A stretch of DNA of 64,000 nt from an uncultured Corynebacterium sp. Its GTDB lineage: Bacteria > Actinomycetota > Actinomycetes > Mycobacteriales > Mycobacteriaceae. The position numbers and the translations under genes were made by a program. Location: the NCBI RefSeq assembly GCF_947253065.1, contig NZ_CAMXWS010000003.1:1-64000 (forward strand), in the 5' to 3' direction. How positions within the stretch are numbered: the first letter of the stretch is position 1; each line of letters opens with the position of its first letter. The notes under the pieces are model-generated. The model saw only the letters and a program-made list of their open reading frames with translations. It was not told where the DNA came from and searched no databases. This document shows, in pieces, positions 34,129 through 41,631 of this stretch.

Positions 34129-34159
34129 TGCACGGCCAACGCAATGCGCCAGCCGTGCA
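34129..34159 (-). terminator. Hairpin between the permease gene and dapD
   Basis: TGCACGGC (34129-34136) and GCCGTGCA (34152-34159) form a perfect 8-bp stem downstream of the permease gene. Read on the minus strand it is followed by ATTTC. A weaker hairpin GTGTGG...CCACAC lies at 34180-34196. One of them may end the permease transcript before dapD. Confidence 0.45.
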
Positions 34160-34208
34160 TAGTTTAGAAGATCTTCAGTTATGTGTGGGGGCTCCACACG
34201 CGAGGTGG

Positions 34209-35579
34209 TTAAGCCATCTCGGCCGGTTCCGTTGCCTTGCCGCGGTGAACGATGAGACTGATGATCACAATCGTCGACACCACGATGATGGCGGAGATGA
34301 GCTCGGTGCGGCCACCGGCGTCGAAAAGCATGAGCAAAACGAAGCCGCCGAGTACTGCCAGGGTGGCCCATGCGAGCCACGGATAACCCCACATGCGCAC
34401 TTCGGTGATCTCTCCCTTCGCCACAAGCTGCGGGTGCAGGCGAATGTAGGAGAGGATGATCATCGTCCAAATCATGATCAAGATGCCACCCACGGCGTTG
34501 AGCAGGAAGGTGAGCAGCCCCGGCGGGTTCCACCATTGGAGACCCACGGAGACAAAACCGAAGAAGATCGACACGAGCACAGCACGCACCGGAACACCGG
34601 AATCATTGGTCTGTGCAAAGTACTTTGGAGCATCGTGTCCGCGTGCCATGGAGTACAGCAGACGCGAGTTGCCGTAGAGCTGCGCATTACAAGCCGACAG
34701 CAGTGCGAGAGCGATGACGACCTCCATGATCGTCGCAGCACCAGAAATATTCGCGCGGTCCAGGACCAAGGTGAACGGGGATTCCGCAGCCGATTCAGCG
34801 CCCGCAATCTGGTCGTAGGGGAGCAGCAGAATGATCAGCAGAACAGAGCCGATGTAGAACACAGCGATACGCCAGATCGCGGAACGAATGGCGGCGCCGA
34901 CGGCTTCCTTCGGGTCCTCCGACTCAGCTGCAGCGATGGTGACCAGCTCGATGCCGCCGAAAGCGAATGCCACGGCGAGCATTGCGGTGGCAATACCACC
35001 GATGCCATTCGGCATGAAGCCAACACCCTCGATATTGCTCGTGCCCACTGCGTCCATGCCCGGGAACAGGCCGATGACCATGAGCACGCCCATGACGAGG
35101 AATGTGATGATCGCAGCGACCTTGATTAGCGCGAACCAGAACTCGAATTCGCCAAAGCCACGTACAGCAACCAGGTTGATGGCGGCGAAGAACACCACCG
35201 CAATCAGCGCCGGGATCCAGGGGGCAATCCCGAACCAGCCACTGATAATCGCTGAAGCACCAGTGATTTCCACACCGATGATGAGCACCTGCATGAACCA
35301 GTACGCCCAGCCGACAGAGAAGCCCGCCCACGCACCGAACGCTTGGTCCGAATACGTAGCAAAGCTTCCCGACGATGGCCGCGCTGCGACCATCTCTGCC
35401 AGCATCTGCATAATGCAGACCGTGACAGCTCCGGCGAAGATATAGGCGATGAGGACGGCCGGGCCCGCGGCCTGGATGCCCACGCCGGTTCCGAGGAAGA
35501 GGCCAGCGCCGATGGCTGAGCCCAGTCCCATCATGGTCAGGTGGCGGGTTTGCAAACCGCTATTGAGGGTGTTCGACAT
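34209..35579 (-). CDS. APC-superfamily amino acid permease
   Basis: A 456-residue protein with 12 predicted helices. The opening LTMMGLGSAIGAGLFLGTGVGI holds the unwound TM1 GSAIGAGLF substrate motif of the AAT (AroP/CycA/AnsP) family. The long loop after TM6 contains ESEDPKEAVGAAIRSAIWRI. It imports amino acids by proton symport. Its place amid dap genes may suggest a link to amino acid homeostasis, but the substrate cannot be told; aromatic, alanine/serine and asparagine permeases share these motifs. Confidence 0.88.
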   Translation of the reverse strand: MSNTLNSGLQTRHLTMMGLGSAIGAGLFLGTGVGIQAAGPAVLIAYIFAGAVTVCIMQMLAEMVAARPSSGSFATYSDQAFGAWAGFSVGWAYWFMQVLIIGVEITGASAIISGWFGIAPWIPALIAVVFFAAINLVAVRGFGEFEFWFALIKVAAIITFLVMGVLMVIGLFPGMDAVGTSNIEGVGFMPNGIGGIATAMLAVAFAFGGIELVTIAAAESEDPKEAVGAAIRSAIWRIAVFYIGSVLLIILLLPYDQIAGAESAAESPFTLVLDRANISGAATIMEVVIALALLSACNAQLYGNSRLLYSMARGHDAPKYFAQTNDSGVPVRAVLVSIFFGFVSVGLQWWNPPGLLTFLLNAVGGILIMIWTMIILSYIRLHPQLVAKGEITEVRMWGYPWLAWATLAVLGGFVLLMLFDAGGRTELISAIIVVSTIVIISLIVHRGKATEPAEMA

Positions 35580-35658
35580 GAGTCAAGTGTAGAAACACTG
35601 GGCACTCACCGATAATTGGGGGTGAATTATATACACCCGCGCTGTGGATACAAGCTCG

Positions 35659-36588
35659 CTACATGCGTTGCCGCACGACCGGTGTGGCACTGTGAGGCTC
35701 GTGCGTGATCGACCAATCTGACTGCTCAGTAATGGTGTGAGCTGGGACATAGGTTTTCTCGCCCGGGCTGCGGGTGTCGTAGACGATCGTGCCAGGCTCC
35801 AGGATCACGCCGGCACCGAGTTCGCAGCGGTCACCCATATTCAGATCGATCAGCCCGGCGGATGGTCGAATGATGCAGTCCTCGCCGATGCGGATGGGGG
35901 TGCGGTTGTGGCCGTCGGTGCGTTCGGACATCACAAAGGAAGACAGGCCGATATCGCTGCCGGCACCGATCACGCAAGAAGAGAACAAACGGCCTTCCAC
36001 ACGCGCGGGGCCAAGCGTTCCGGAGTTAAAGGAGACAGCACCTTCGCGGTACACACTCGTGCCTTCCGCGAGGTAAGCGCCGAGCCGCACGCGCTCAGCT
36101 TCTGCGATGCTGATGCCCGTGGGCACCACGTAGTCCACCATGCGGGGGAGACGCTCAATGCCATAGACGTGGATATTTCCGCGGGCGCGCAAATTGGTGC
36201 GCACGTACTCAAAATCATCAGGCAGGCACGGCCCCTTATTCGTCCACGCTACGGGCACGAGATGCTCAAGCACATCCGTCATGTTGATCTCCAGCGGCTT
36301 CACCTTCCGGTGGGAGAGCAAGTGCAGGCGCAAATACACATCATGCGCATCGACGGCAGGAGCCGAAAGATCAGCGATCTCAGTACGCACCGGCACCACT
36401 TCCACATGGCGGTCACGGTCCATGCCGACCAAGTTCAACAGCCTGGGCGAGAGGTCATTGGCGCTGACGCGGCGGGTGTGGGGGTGGGTGGCGTCGTCGA
36501 CAAGCTGGACGGTGGGGAACCAACTATCCAGAACTGTTCCGTCAGCGGCGATGTGTGCGATCCCTGTCGCGCGTGCTCCAAAAGGCAT
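35659..36588 (-). CDS. dapD2: DapD paralogue (succinyltransferase-like beta-helix protein)
   Basis: A 309-residue protein with the same domain order as dapD (33115-34080) and shared blocks such as [40 protein letters not shown] and VRLGAYLAEGTSVYREG. The C-terminal beta-helix differs: GGG-rich turns are replaced by SERTDGHNRTP, and the end (EPHSATPVVRQRM) is unlike DapD. C. glutamicum also carries a second dapD-like gene. It may be a redundant enzyme, a partner subunit, or act on another substrate. It is divergent from dapE with a shared 42-bp promoter. Confidence 0.82.
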   Translation of the reverse strand: MPFGARATGIAHIAADGTVLDSWFPTVQLVDDATHPHTRRVSANDLSPRLLNLVGMDRDRHVEVVPVRTEIADLSAPAVDAHDVYLRLHLLSHRKVKPLEINMTDVLEHLVPVAWTNKGPCLPDDFEYVRTNLRARGNIHVYGIERLPRMVDYVVPTGISIAEAERVRLGAYLAEGTSVYREGAVSFNSGTLGPARVEGRLFSSCVIGAGSDIGLSSFVMSERTDGHNRTPIRIGEDCIIRPSAGLIDLNMGDRCELGAGVILEPGTIVYDTRSPGEKTYVPAHTITEQSDWSITHEPHSATPVVRQRM

Positions 36589-36594
36589 GGTTGT

Positions 36595-36623
36595 ATCCTA
36601 CGTGCCCGCCCGGCAGGTAGGAT
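36595..36623. promoter_or_regulatory. Mirrored -10 boxes for leaderless dapD2 and dapE
   Basis: An inverted repeat ATCCTAC-N15-GTAGGAT supplies a TAGGAT -10 on each strand. On the plus strand TAGGAT (36618-36623) ends 7 nt before the dapE GTG. On the minus strand it ends 6 nt before the dapD2 ATG. Both mRNAs would therefore begin at the start codon. Confidence 0.65.
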
Positions 36624-36630
36624 CGCCCCC

Positions 36631-37716
36631 GTGAATCTGGACCTTTTTGCTGACCCGGTGGAGCTGACAAAAGCTCTGATTGACATCCCATCTCCCTCCC
36701 ACGAGGAGAAGGAGATCGCAGACGCGATCGAAGCAGCACTGCAAGCGCTCGACGGTATCGAGGTGATCCGCCGCGGCAACACCGTTGTTGCGCGCACCCA
36801 CCGCGGCTTTGCTGATCGCATCGTGCTCGCTGGCCACATTGATACCGTGCCCATCGCCGACAATGTGCCGCACCACGTCGAAGGCGACATCCTGTGGGGC
36901 TGCGGATCGGTAGACATGAAGTCCGGCATGGCATGCTACCTCCACGCATTTGCCACGCTGTGCAACTCTGACGACCTGGCCTTTGACCTCACGCTCATCT
37001 GCTACGAGGCGGAGGAGGTTGCCGCAACGTACAACGGGCTGGCACACCTTGAACGCGACGCACCGGAGCTGCTGGAGGGCTCGCTGGCGCTGCTCGGCGA
37101 ACCTTCGGGCGCGATTATCGAGGCGGGCTGCCAGGGCAGCATCCGCGTCAAGGTGGTTGCGCACGGCACGCGAGCACATTCGGCACGCGCGTGGCTCGGG
37201 CACAACGCGGCGCACGATCTCGCGGGAGTGCTCGGCCGCGTCGCCGCGTACGAGCCACGCACCGTCACCATCGCCGGCTGCGAGTACCGCGAAGGCCTCA
37301 ACGTCGTCGGCCTGTCCGGCGGGGTGGCTACTAACACGCTTCCCGACGAAGCCACGTTGACCATCAACTTCCGCTTCGCCCCCGACCGCAGCTTGGAAGA
37401 AGCAAAGCAACACCTCGAAGAGACCCTCGCGCTCGAAGAAGGCCTCGAATTGCTTTACGACGACGCCGTCCCCGGCGCCCTCCCCGGCCTCGACGCCCCG
37501 GCCGCCCAGGGACTCCTTGCTGCTGTCGGTGGGAAATACCGTGCGAAGTTCGGATGGACGGATGTGTCCAGGTTCTCTACGCTCGGAGTTCCGGCTGTGA
37601 ACTTCGGCGCCGGCGACCCCGGGTTCGCCCACAAGATCGACGAACAGTGCCCGATCGACCAGATCCGCACCGTCGCCGACACGTTGATGGCGTACCTGTC
37701 CGGCGCTAAGGCCTAG
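36631..37716 (+). CDS. dapE: Succinyl-diaminopimelate desuccinylase
   Basis: A 361-residue M20-family Zn hydrolase. Metal ligands are in LAGHIDTVP, GCGSVDMKSG and CYEAEEVAA, with the catalytic Glu in EAEEV. The dimerisation domain spans about 175-290 and the last ligand His is in FAHKIDEQCP. It releases succinate to give LL-DAP. It is the first gene of a run continuing to rlmA. The GTG start at 36631 is supported by its position relative to the -10 box; the open frame continues far upstream only because it is the antisense of dapD2. Confidence 0.93.
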   Translation: MNLDLFADPVELTKALIDIPSPSHEEKEIADAIEAALQALDGIEVIRRGNTVVARTHRGFADRIVLAGHIDTVPIADNVPHHVEGDILWGCGSVDMKSGMACYLHAFATLCNSDDLAFDLTLICYEAEEVAATYNGLAHLERDAPELLEGSLALLGEPSGAIIEAGCQGSIRVKVVAHGTRAHSARAWLGHNAAHDLAGVLGRVAAYEPRTVTIAGCEYREGLNVVGLSGGVATNTLPDEATLTINFRFAPDRSLEEAKQHLEETLALEEGLELLYDDAVPGALPGLDAPAAQGLLAAVGGKYRAKFGWTDVSRFSTLGVPAVNFGAGDPGFAHKIDEQCPIDQIRTVADTLMAYLSGAKA

Positions 37717-37773
37717 CAGGTTTCTGCAGCCCGCAGCACATTTGAACCACTCTGAAGAGAAGGCGTGATTTCC

Positions 37774-38574
37774 GTGGCTCCACACATCACTCCGCGCCCG
37801 GACCGGGACCGCACGCTCAGCGGTCCGATCCTGCGGCGCCACAAGGGCGGCGACACTGGGCCCGCTTCCACCTACGACCAGCGTTTGCTGCAGATGGGAC
37901 GAGCAGATCACGACTGGAAGCACGCTGACCCATGGCGCGTCATGCGCATCACCAGTGAATTCGTTTCCGGTTTTGATGCCTTGCACGACTTGGGCTGGGC
38001 AGTGACTGTGTTCGGTTCGGCCCGTCTGGGGGAGGGCACTCCGGAATACGAGCAGGCTCGCCAGGTTGGCAAAGCTCTCGTGGAGGCAGGATATGCCGTC
38101 ATCACTGGTGGTGGCCCTGGTCTGATGGAAGGACCGAACCGTGGGGCATACGAGGCGGGTGGCATGTCTGTCGGTCTTGGCATTGAGCTGCCGTTTGAAC
38201 AAGGTCTCAACCCATGGGTCGACCTGGGCCTGAATTTCCGATACTTCTTCGCCCGCAAAACGATGTTTTTGAAGTACTCGCAAGGGTTCATCTCGCTGCC
38301 CGGTGGATTCGGCACGATGGATGAGGTCTTCGAAGTCCTCTGCATGATCCAAACAGGCAAGGTGACGAACTTCCCGATGGTGCTGTTGGGCACCGAGTTC
38401 TGGTCCGGCCTCGTTGATTGGATTCGCAACCAGCAGCTCGCACGCGGCCTCATCTCCGAAGGCGATGACCAGCTCTTCCTGGTCACTGATTCGGTTGAGG
38501 AAGCTGTCGAGTACATCGTCAACGCCCACCACAAGATGGCCGACCCACGCAACCTGCACAAATACGAGCGTTAA
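37774..38574 (+). CDS. LOG-family Rossmann protein (TIGR00730)
   Basis: A 266-residue protein. It has the family motifs GGGPGLMEGPNRGAYEAGG (nucleotide phosphate binding) and PGGFGTMDEVFE (PGGxGTxxE). LOG enzymes cleave nucleoside monophosphates to free base and ribose phosphate, and the mycobacterial homologue Rv1205 makes cytokinins. The GTG at 37774 is favoured because AGAGAAGG is 10 nt upstream; a GTG at 37765 would be only 1 nt from it. The stop overlaps the folP2 start (TAATG). The gene order matches Rv1205-Rv1207. Confidence 0.85.
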   Translation: MAPHITPRPDRDRTLSGPILRRHKGGDTGPASTYDQRLLQMGRADHDWKHADPWRVMRITSEFVSGFDALHDLGWAVTVFGSARLGEGTPEYEQARQVGKALVEAGYAVITGGGPGLMEGPNRGAYEAGGMSVGLGIELPFEQGLNPWVDLGLNFRYFFARKTMFLKYSQGFISLPGGFGTMDEVFEVLCMIQTGKVTNFPMVLLGTEFWSGLVDWIRNQQLARGLISEGDDQLFLVTDSVEEAVEYIVNAHHKMADPRNLHKYER

Positions 38575-39422
38575 TGAGCACAGCTGTAAACGGTCTGCCT
38601 CGTGTCATGGCGATCATTAACCGCACCCCTGATTCGTTCTATGACAAGGGCGCGACCTTCGCTTTCGATGCTGCTGTGCAGCGGTGCCGTGACGTGGTTG
38701 AGGCAGGTGCAACGATCGTGGACATCGGGGGAGTGAAAGCTGGCCCCGGTGATGAAGTAGACGCTGCCGAAGAGATCGACCGCGTCGTGCCTTTCATCGC
38801 TGCTGTGCGTGAGGGGCTTCCAGAGGGCGTCGATATCTCTGTGGACACGTGGCGCCCAGAAGTAGCTGATGCAGCTGCGCGTGCAGGAGCCACGCTGATC
38901 AACGACACCTGGGCGGGATACGAACCGGAACTGGTCGAGGTCGCTGGTGCCCATAAGGCTGGCTACGTGTGCTCACACACCGGTGGTGCGACACCACGCA
39001 CGCGCCCGCACCGTGTCCACTACGACGACGTCGTTGTAGACGTCATTCGCGAAACGACTGCTCTTGCTGAGCGTGCTGTCGCATGTGGAGTGCCGGAAGA
39101 AAAGGTCTTCATCGACCCGACTCATGACTTTGGCAAGAACACCTTCCACGGACTTGAGATCCTGCGGCGTATCGACGAAGTCGTCGCAACTGGCTGGCCC
39201 GTCCTCATGGCCTTGTCCAACAAGGACTTCATCGGAGAAACCACCGGCCGCGGCGTGGGCGAACGCGTCGCAGGAACGCTCGCAGCAACCGCATGGTGCA
39301 CCGCTCGCGGGGTGGCAGCTTTCCGCGTCCATGAAGTCGCCGAAACGCTTGATGTCATCCGCACGATCGCAGCCATTCAAGGCACGGCGGCACCCCTCGA
39401 CACGATCCGAGGGCTCGCATGA
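38574..39422 (+). CDS. folP2: Dihydropteroate synthase homologue FolP2 (non-canonical)
   Basis: A 282-residue TIM-barrel protein of the DHPS family. The first motif, NRTPDSFYDKG, is close to canonical. The pterin/pABA loop usually reading GGESTRPG is GGVKAGPG, and the motif normally SRK reads SNK (LSNKDFIGET). These changes are typical of the FolP2 group (Rv1207), which has been reported to lack DHPS activity. It is co-transcribed with gpgS through an ATGA overlap. The true reaction is unknown; canonical folP must lie elsewhere in the genome. Confidence 0.85.
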   Translation: MSTAVNGLPRVMAIINRTPDSFYDKGATFAFDAAVQRCRDVVEAGATIVDIGGVKAGPGDEVDAAEEIDRVVPFIAAVREGLPEGVDISVDTWRPEVADAAARAGATLINDTWAGYEPELVEVAGAHKAGYVCSHTGGATPRTRPHRVHYDDVVVDVIRETTALAERAVACGVPEEKVFIDPTHDFGKNTFHGLEILRRIDEVVATGWPVLMALSNKDFIGETTGRGVGERVAGTLAATAWCTARGVAAFRVHEVAETLDVIRTIAAIQGTAAPLDTIRGLA

Positions 39423-40162
39423 CGGCCAATCCGAGTGTGTCGGTGGTCATTCCCGCGCTCAATGAGGAGACCACGGTCACAAATGTCGTGCGAGCAGCTT
39501 TCGCATCCTGCGCAAACGAAGTCATCGTCGTCGACTCCGATTCCACCGATGCCACCGCAGCCAACGCAGCAGCAGCCGGGGCGACTGTGCTCAATTGGCG
39601 CGACATTGCCCCCGAGATTCCTGTCCAACCCGGCAAGGGCGAAGCACTCTGGCGTGGAGTCCGCGCGGCCCGAGGAGACATTGTTGTTTTTCTCGACGCA
39701 GACGTGACCACGGTGCAGCCGGCGTGGGTGAATGGGTTGGTGGGGGAGTTCGTCGATAAGCGAGTGCAGCTTGTGAAAGCCTCCTATTCCCGCGCGCTCG
39801 ACGGTGCCCCGAGCGGCGGTGGGCGCGTCACGGAGCTGACCGCAAAACCACTGTTGCGCCTGCTCTTTCCGCACATCCCGGAGCTCGATCAACCGCTCGC
39901 CGGCGAGTACGCGATCCGCCGCGAAACCGCGCTCGAAGTGCCATTCGTCGCAGGTTACGGGGTTGAAGCGGGCCTGCTTATCGACGTCGCAACCCTCCAC
40001 GGCCCCCACTCCATCACCCAAGTTGACCTCGGGCACAAAGCCCACCGCAACCGGCCCCTGACCGAACTGACTGAGATGTCTGAAACCGTCGCCCGCACCA
40101 TCCTCGCCCGCGCTGGTGTGCTCGACATTCCACAACGCAGCCCGTGGGCGCAACTGCGGTAG
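39419..40162 (+). CDS. gpgS: Glucosyl-3-phosphoglycerate synthase
   Basis: A 247-residue GT-A glycosyltransferase (GT81). It has VVIPALNEETTV at the N-terminus, the donor site VVDSDSTDAT, the metal motif DAD (FLDADV, near residue 93-97) and the acceptor region GYGVEAGLLID. It makes glucosyl-3-phosphoglycerate, the first step of glucosylglycerate and of methylglucose lipopolysaccharide synthesis in mycobacteria. It is somewhat shorter than mycobacterial GpgS (about 320 aa). Two CGTCGATAAGC copies (39751, 39976) lie in it in opposite orientation. Confidence 0.87.
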   Translation: MTANPSVSVVIPALNEETTVTNVVRAAFASCANEVIVVDSDSTDATAANAAAAGATVLNWRDIAPEIPVQPGKGEALWRGVRAARGDIVVFLDADVTTVQPAWVNGLVGEFVDKRVQLVKASYSRALDGAPSGGGRVTELTAKPLLRLLFPHIPELDQPLAGEYAIRRETALEVPFVAGYGVEAGLLIDVATLHGPHSITQVDLGHKAHRNRPLTELTEMSETVARTILARAGVLDIPQRSPWAQLR

Positions 40163-40165
40163 CAT
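40160..40165 (+). promoter_or_regulatory. -10 box overlapping the gpgS stop
   Basis: TAGCAT begins with the gpgS stop codon (TAG) and ends 6 nt before the next ATG at 40172. It gives a candidate internal promoter and a leaderless transcript for the DivIVA-like gene. Confidence 0.5.
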
Positions 40166-40171
40166 CAGCTC

Positions 40172-40519
40172 ATGCTGTCTTGGCTCATCCTCATTCTCGT
40201 CATCGCCGCGATCGCAATCTTCGGCGCGTGGGTCACCGCCTCCTTCGTCGGACGCGGGGAAGCCATCCCACCACTGGACGAACCCCACGACGTCATCGCC
40301 GCGAACCGCACCGCCGTTGACGAGGGCCGTTACAACGACATTGCCCTCGAAGTCGTGCCACGTGGCTACCGCCAAGACCAAGTCGACGCACTCCTTGAGC
40401 ACCTGCTCGGCAAACAAAAGCGTAATATTGGAGAAGAGTTCCCGCCGACGGCCACCGCGCCTGCCGGAGGGAAAGAGATAACCGAAGAGCCAAGGAGTAA
40501 CACCACATGGCAGCAATGA
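40172..40519 (+). CDS. Membrane-anchored DivIVA-like domain protein
   Basis: A 115-residue protein with one N-terminal helix (residues 4-26) and a short conserved segment YNDIALEVVPRGYRQDQVDALLEHLL. This segment resembles the DivIVA-domain hexad used in polar-growth proteins. The tail is disordered. It occupies the place of Rv1209 in mycobacteria. The 3' end overlaps the DUF3117 gene by 13 nt. A role at the membrane or pole is inferred only. Confidence 0.75.
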   Translation: MLSWLILILVIAAIAIFGAWVTASFVGRGEAIPPLDEPHDVIAANRTAVDEGRYNDIALEVVPRGYRQDQVDALLEHLLGKQKRNIGEEFPPTATAPAGGKEITEEPRSNTTWQQ

Positions 40520-40677
40520 AGCCGCGTACCGGCAACGGTCCGATGGAAGTCGTCGAGGAAAGCCGTAAGATCGTGATGCGCATCCCATCCGATGGCGGCG
40601 GACGTCTCGTGGTGGAGCTGAACAACGAGGAAGCAGCCGAGCTCGGCCAGCTCCTCACCGATGTCGCAGCTGAGTAG
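40507..40677 (+). CDS. DUF3117 small conserved protein
   Basis: A 56-residue protein, MAAMKPRTGNGPMEVVEESR and onward, ending in LTDVAAE. This short family is nearly invariant in actinobacteria and corresponds to Rv1211. AAGGAG lies 9 nt before the ATG, inside the preceding gene. It has no signal or membrane segment. Function unknown; its strong conservation suggests an essential structural or regulatory role. Confidence 0.9.
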   Translation: MAAMKPRTGNGPMEVVEESRKIVMRIPSDGGGRLVVELNNEEAAELGQLLTDVAAE

Positions 40678-40686
40678 AACTGCAGG

Positions 40687-40692
40687 TAACAT
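40687..40692 (+). promoter_or_regulatory. -10 box 8 nt before the rlmA-like gene
   Basis: TAACAT ends 8 nt before the ATG at 40701, in the 23-bp gap after DUF3117. No RBS is present. Confidence 0.4.
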
Positions 40693-40700
40693 AACGCGCC

Positions 40701-41573
40701 ATGCTCAAAGACATTGTTGATGTGCTGGCGGACCCCGTCGACGGAAGCGCCCTGACCGGCGCGGACGATTTCAGCCGCTTGGTCTCTGAGTCCGGACATT
40801 CCTATGACGTGGCCAAGCAAGGCTATGTCACGTTGGCGTCCGGCGCAGGCATCGCCCACAAGGGTGACAGCGCTGAAATGGTGGCTTCCCGCGAGGCATT
40901 TTTGTCGCGTGGCCACTTCGCGCCGTTCGTGGAAACGATCACGGAACGCGTCCTCGACGCCCTCGAAGGTCTCCCGCTTGACGACGTCGCCGCGACCCCT
41001 CCCACCATCCTCGAAGTCGGTGCCGGAACTGGCTACTACTTGTCCCACACCCTTGATGCCGTGGAGAATTCCCGCGGCGTGGGTGTGGACATCGCTGTTC
41101 CTGCCGCGAAGCACCTGGCGAAGGCACACCGCAATATCGGTGCCGTTGTCGCTGATGTGTGGGATGGTCTGCCGGTGCGTGATCAGTCGATCGACGTGAT
41201 CACCGTGATTTTCGCGCCGCGCAACCCGGAGGAATTCGCACGCGTGCTTGTCGATGACGGCGAGGTCCTCATTCTCACCCCCCAAACCGGCCACCTTGAC
41301 GAACTGCGCGAGCCACTCGGCATCCTGGGCGTTGAGGAAGGCAAGCTTGAGCGGATGCTCGAGCAAGCAGCCGGACACCTGACTCCGGTCGGTGAGCCGG
41401 AGCTGATTGAGTTCCCGATGAACCTGGACCGCGAGTCCATCGCAGCGCAGGTGGGAATGAGTCCTTCGGCGCGTCACCTCGACCCGGAGGTCCTCGCTGA
41501 GCGCGTTGCAGCTCTGCCAGAGACCATGACGGTCACGGCACGAGCTCAGCTCACCCGCATGAAGAAGGCTTAA
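40701..41573 (+). CDS. RlmA-family rRNA (guanine-N1) methyltransferase-like protein
   Basis: A 290-residue SAM-dependent methyltransferase. RlmA-family N-terminal pattern HSYDVAKQGYVTL and the GDSAEMVASREAFLSRGHF block are followed by the SAM motif VGAGTGYYLSHTL. RlmA enzymes methylate G745/G748 of 23S rRNA and carry a four-cysteine zinc finger at the N-terminus. Here that segment reads LADPVDGSAL and the whole protein has no cysteine, so the finger is lost. Actinobacterial members with this change are sometimes annotated as putative RNA methyltransferases. Last gene of the dapE run; a terminator follows. Confidence 0.78.
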   Translation: MLKDIVDVLADPVDGSALTGADDFSRLVSESGHSYDVAKQGYVTLASGAGIAHKGDSAEMVASREAFLSRGHFAPFVETITERVLDALEGLPLDDVAATPPTILEVGAGTGYYLSHTLDAVENSRGVGVDIAVPAAKHLAKAHRNIGAVVADVWDGLPVRDQSIDVITVIFAPRNPEEFARVLVDDGEVLILTPQTGHLDELREPLGILGVEEGKLERMLEQAAGHLTPVGEPELIEFPMNLDRESIAAQVGMSPSARHLDPEVLAERVAALPETMTVTARAQLTRMKKA

Positions 41574-41587
41574 GCCTCCAGATAGCC

Positions 41588-41625
41588 AAAGCATCCGCAC
41601 TGCTGATTGGCAGCGCAGGTGCTTT
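41588..41625. terminator. Bidirectional terminator
   Basis: AAAGCA (41588-41593) pairs with TGCTTT (41620-41625), with an inner CTGC...GCAG stem. It lies in the 58 bp between the convergent rlmA-like and GH32-like genes and can serve both. Confidence 0.7.
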
Positions 41626-41631
41626 CGTTGT

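Noticed and set aside
36598..38559. 653-codon frame antisense to dapE and the LOG-family gene
   Set aside because: It spans two recognised genes on the opposite strand and shows no protein motif.
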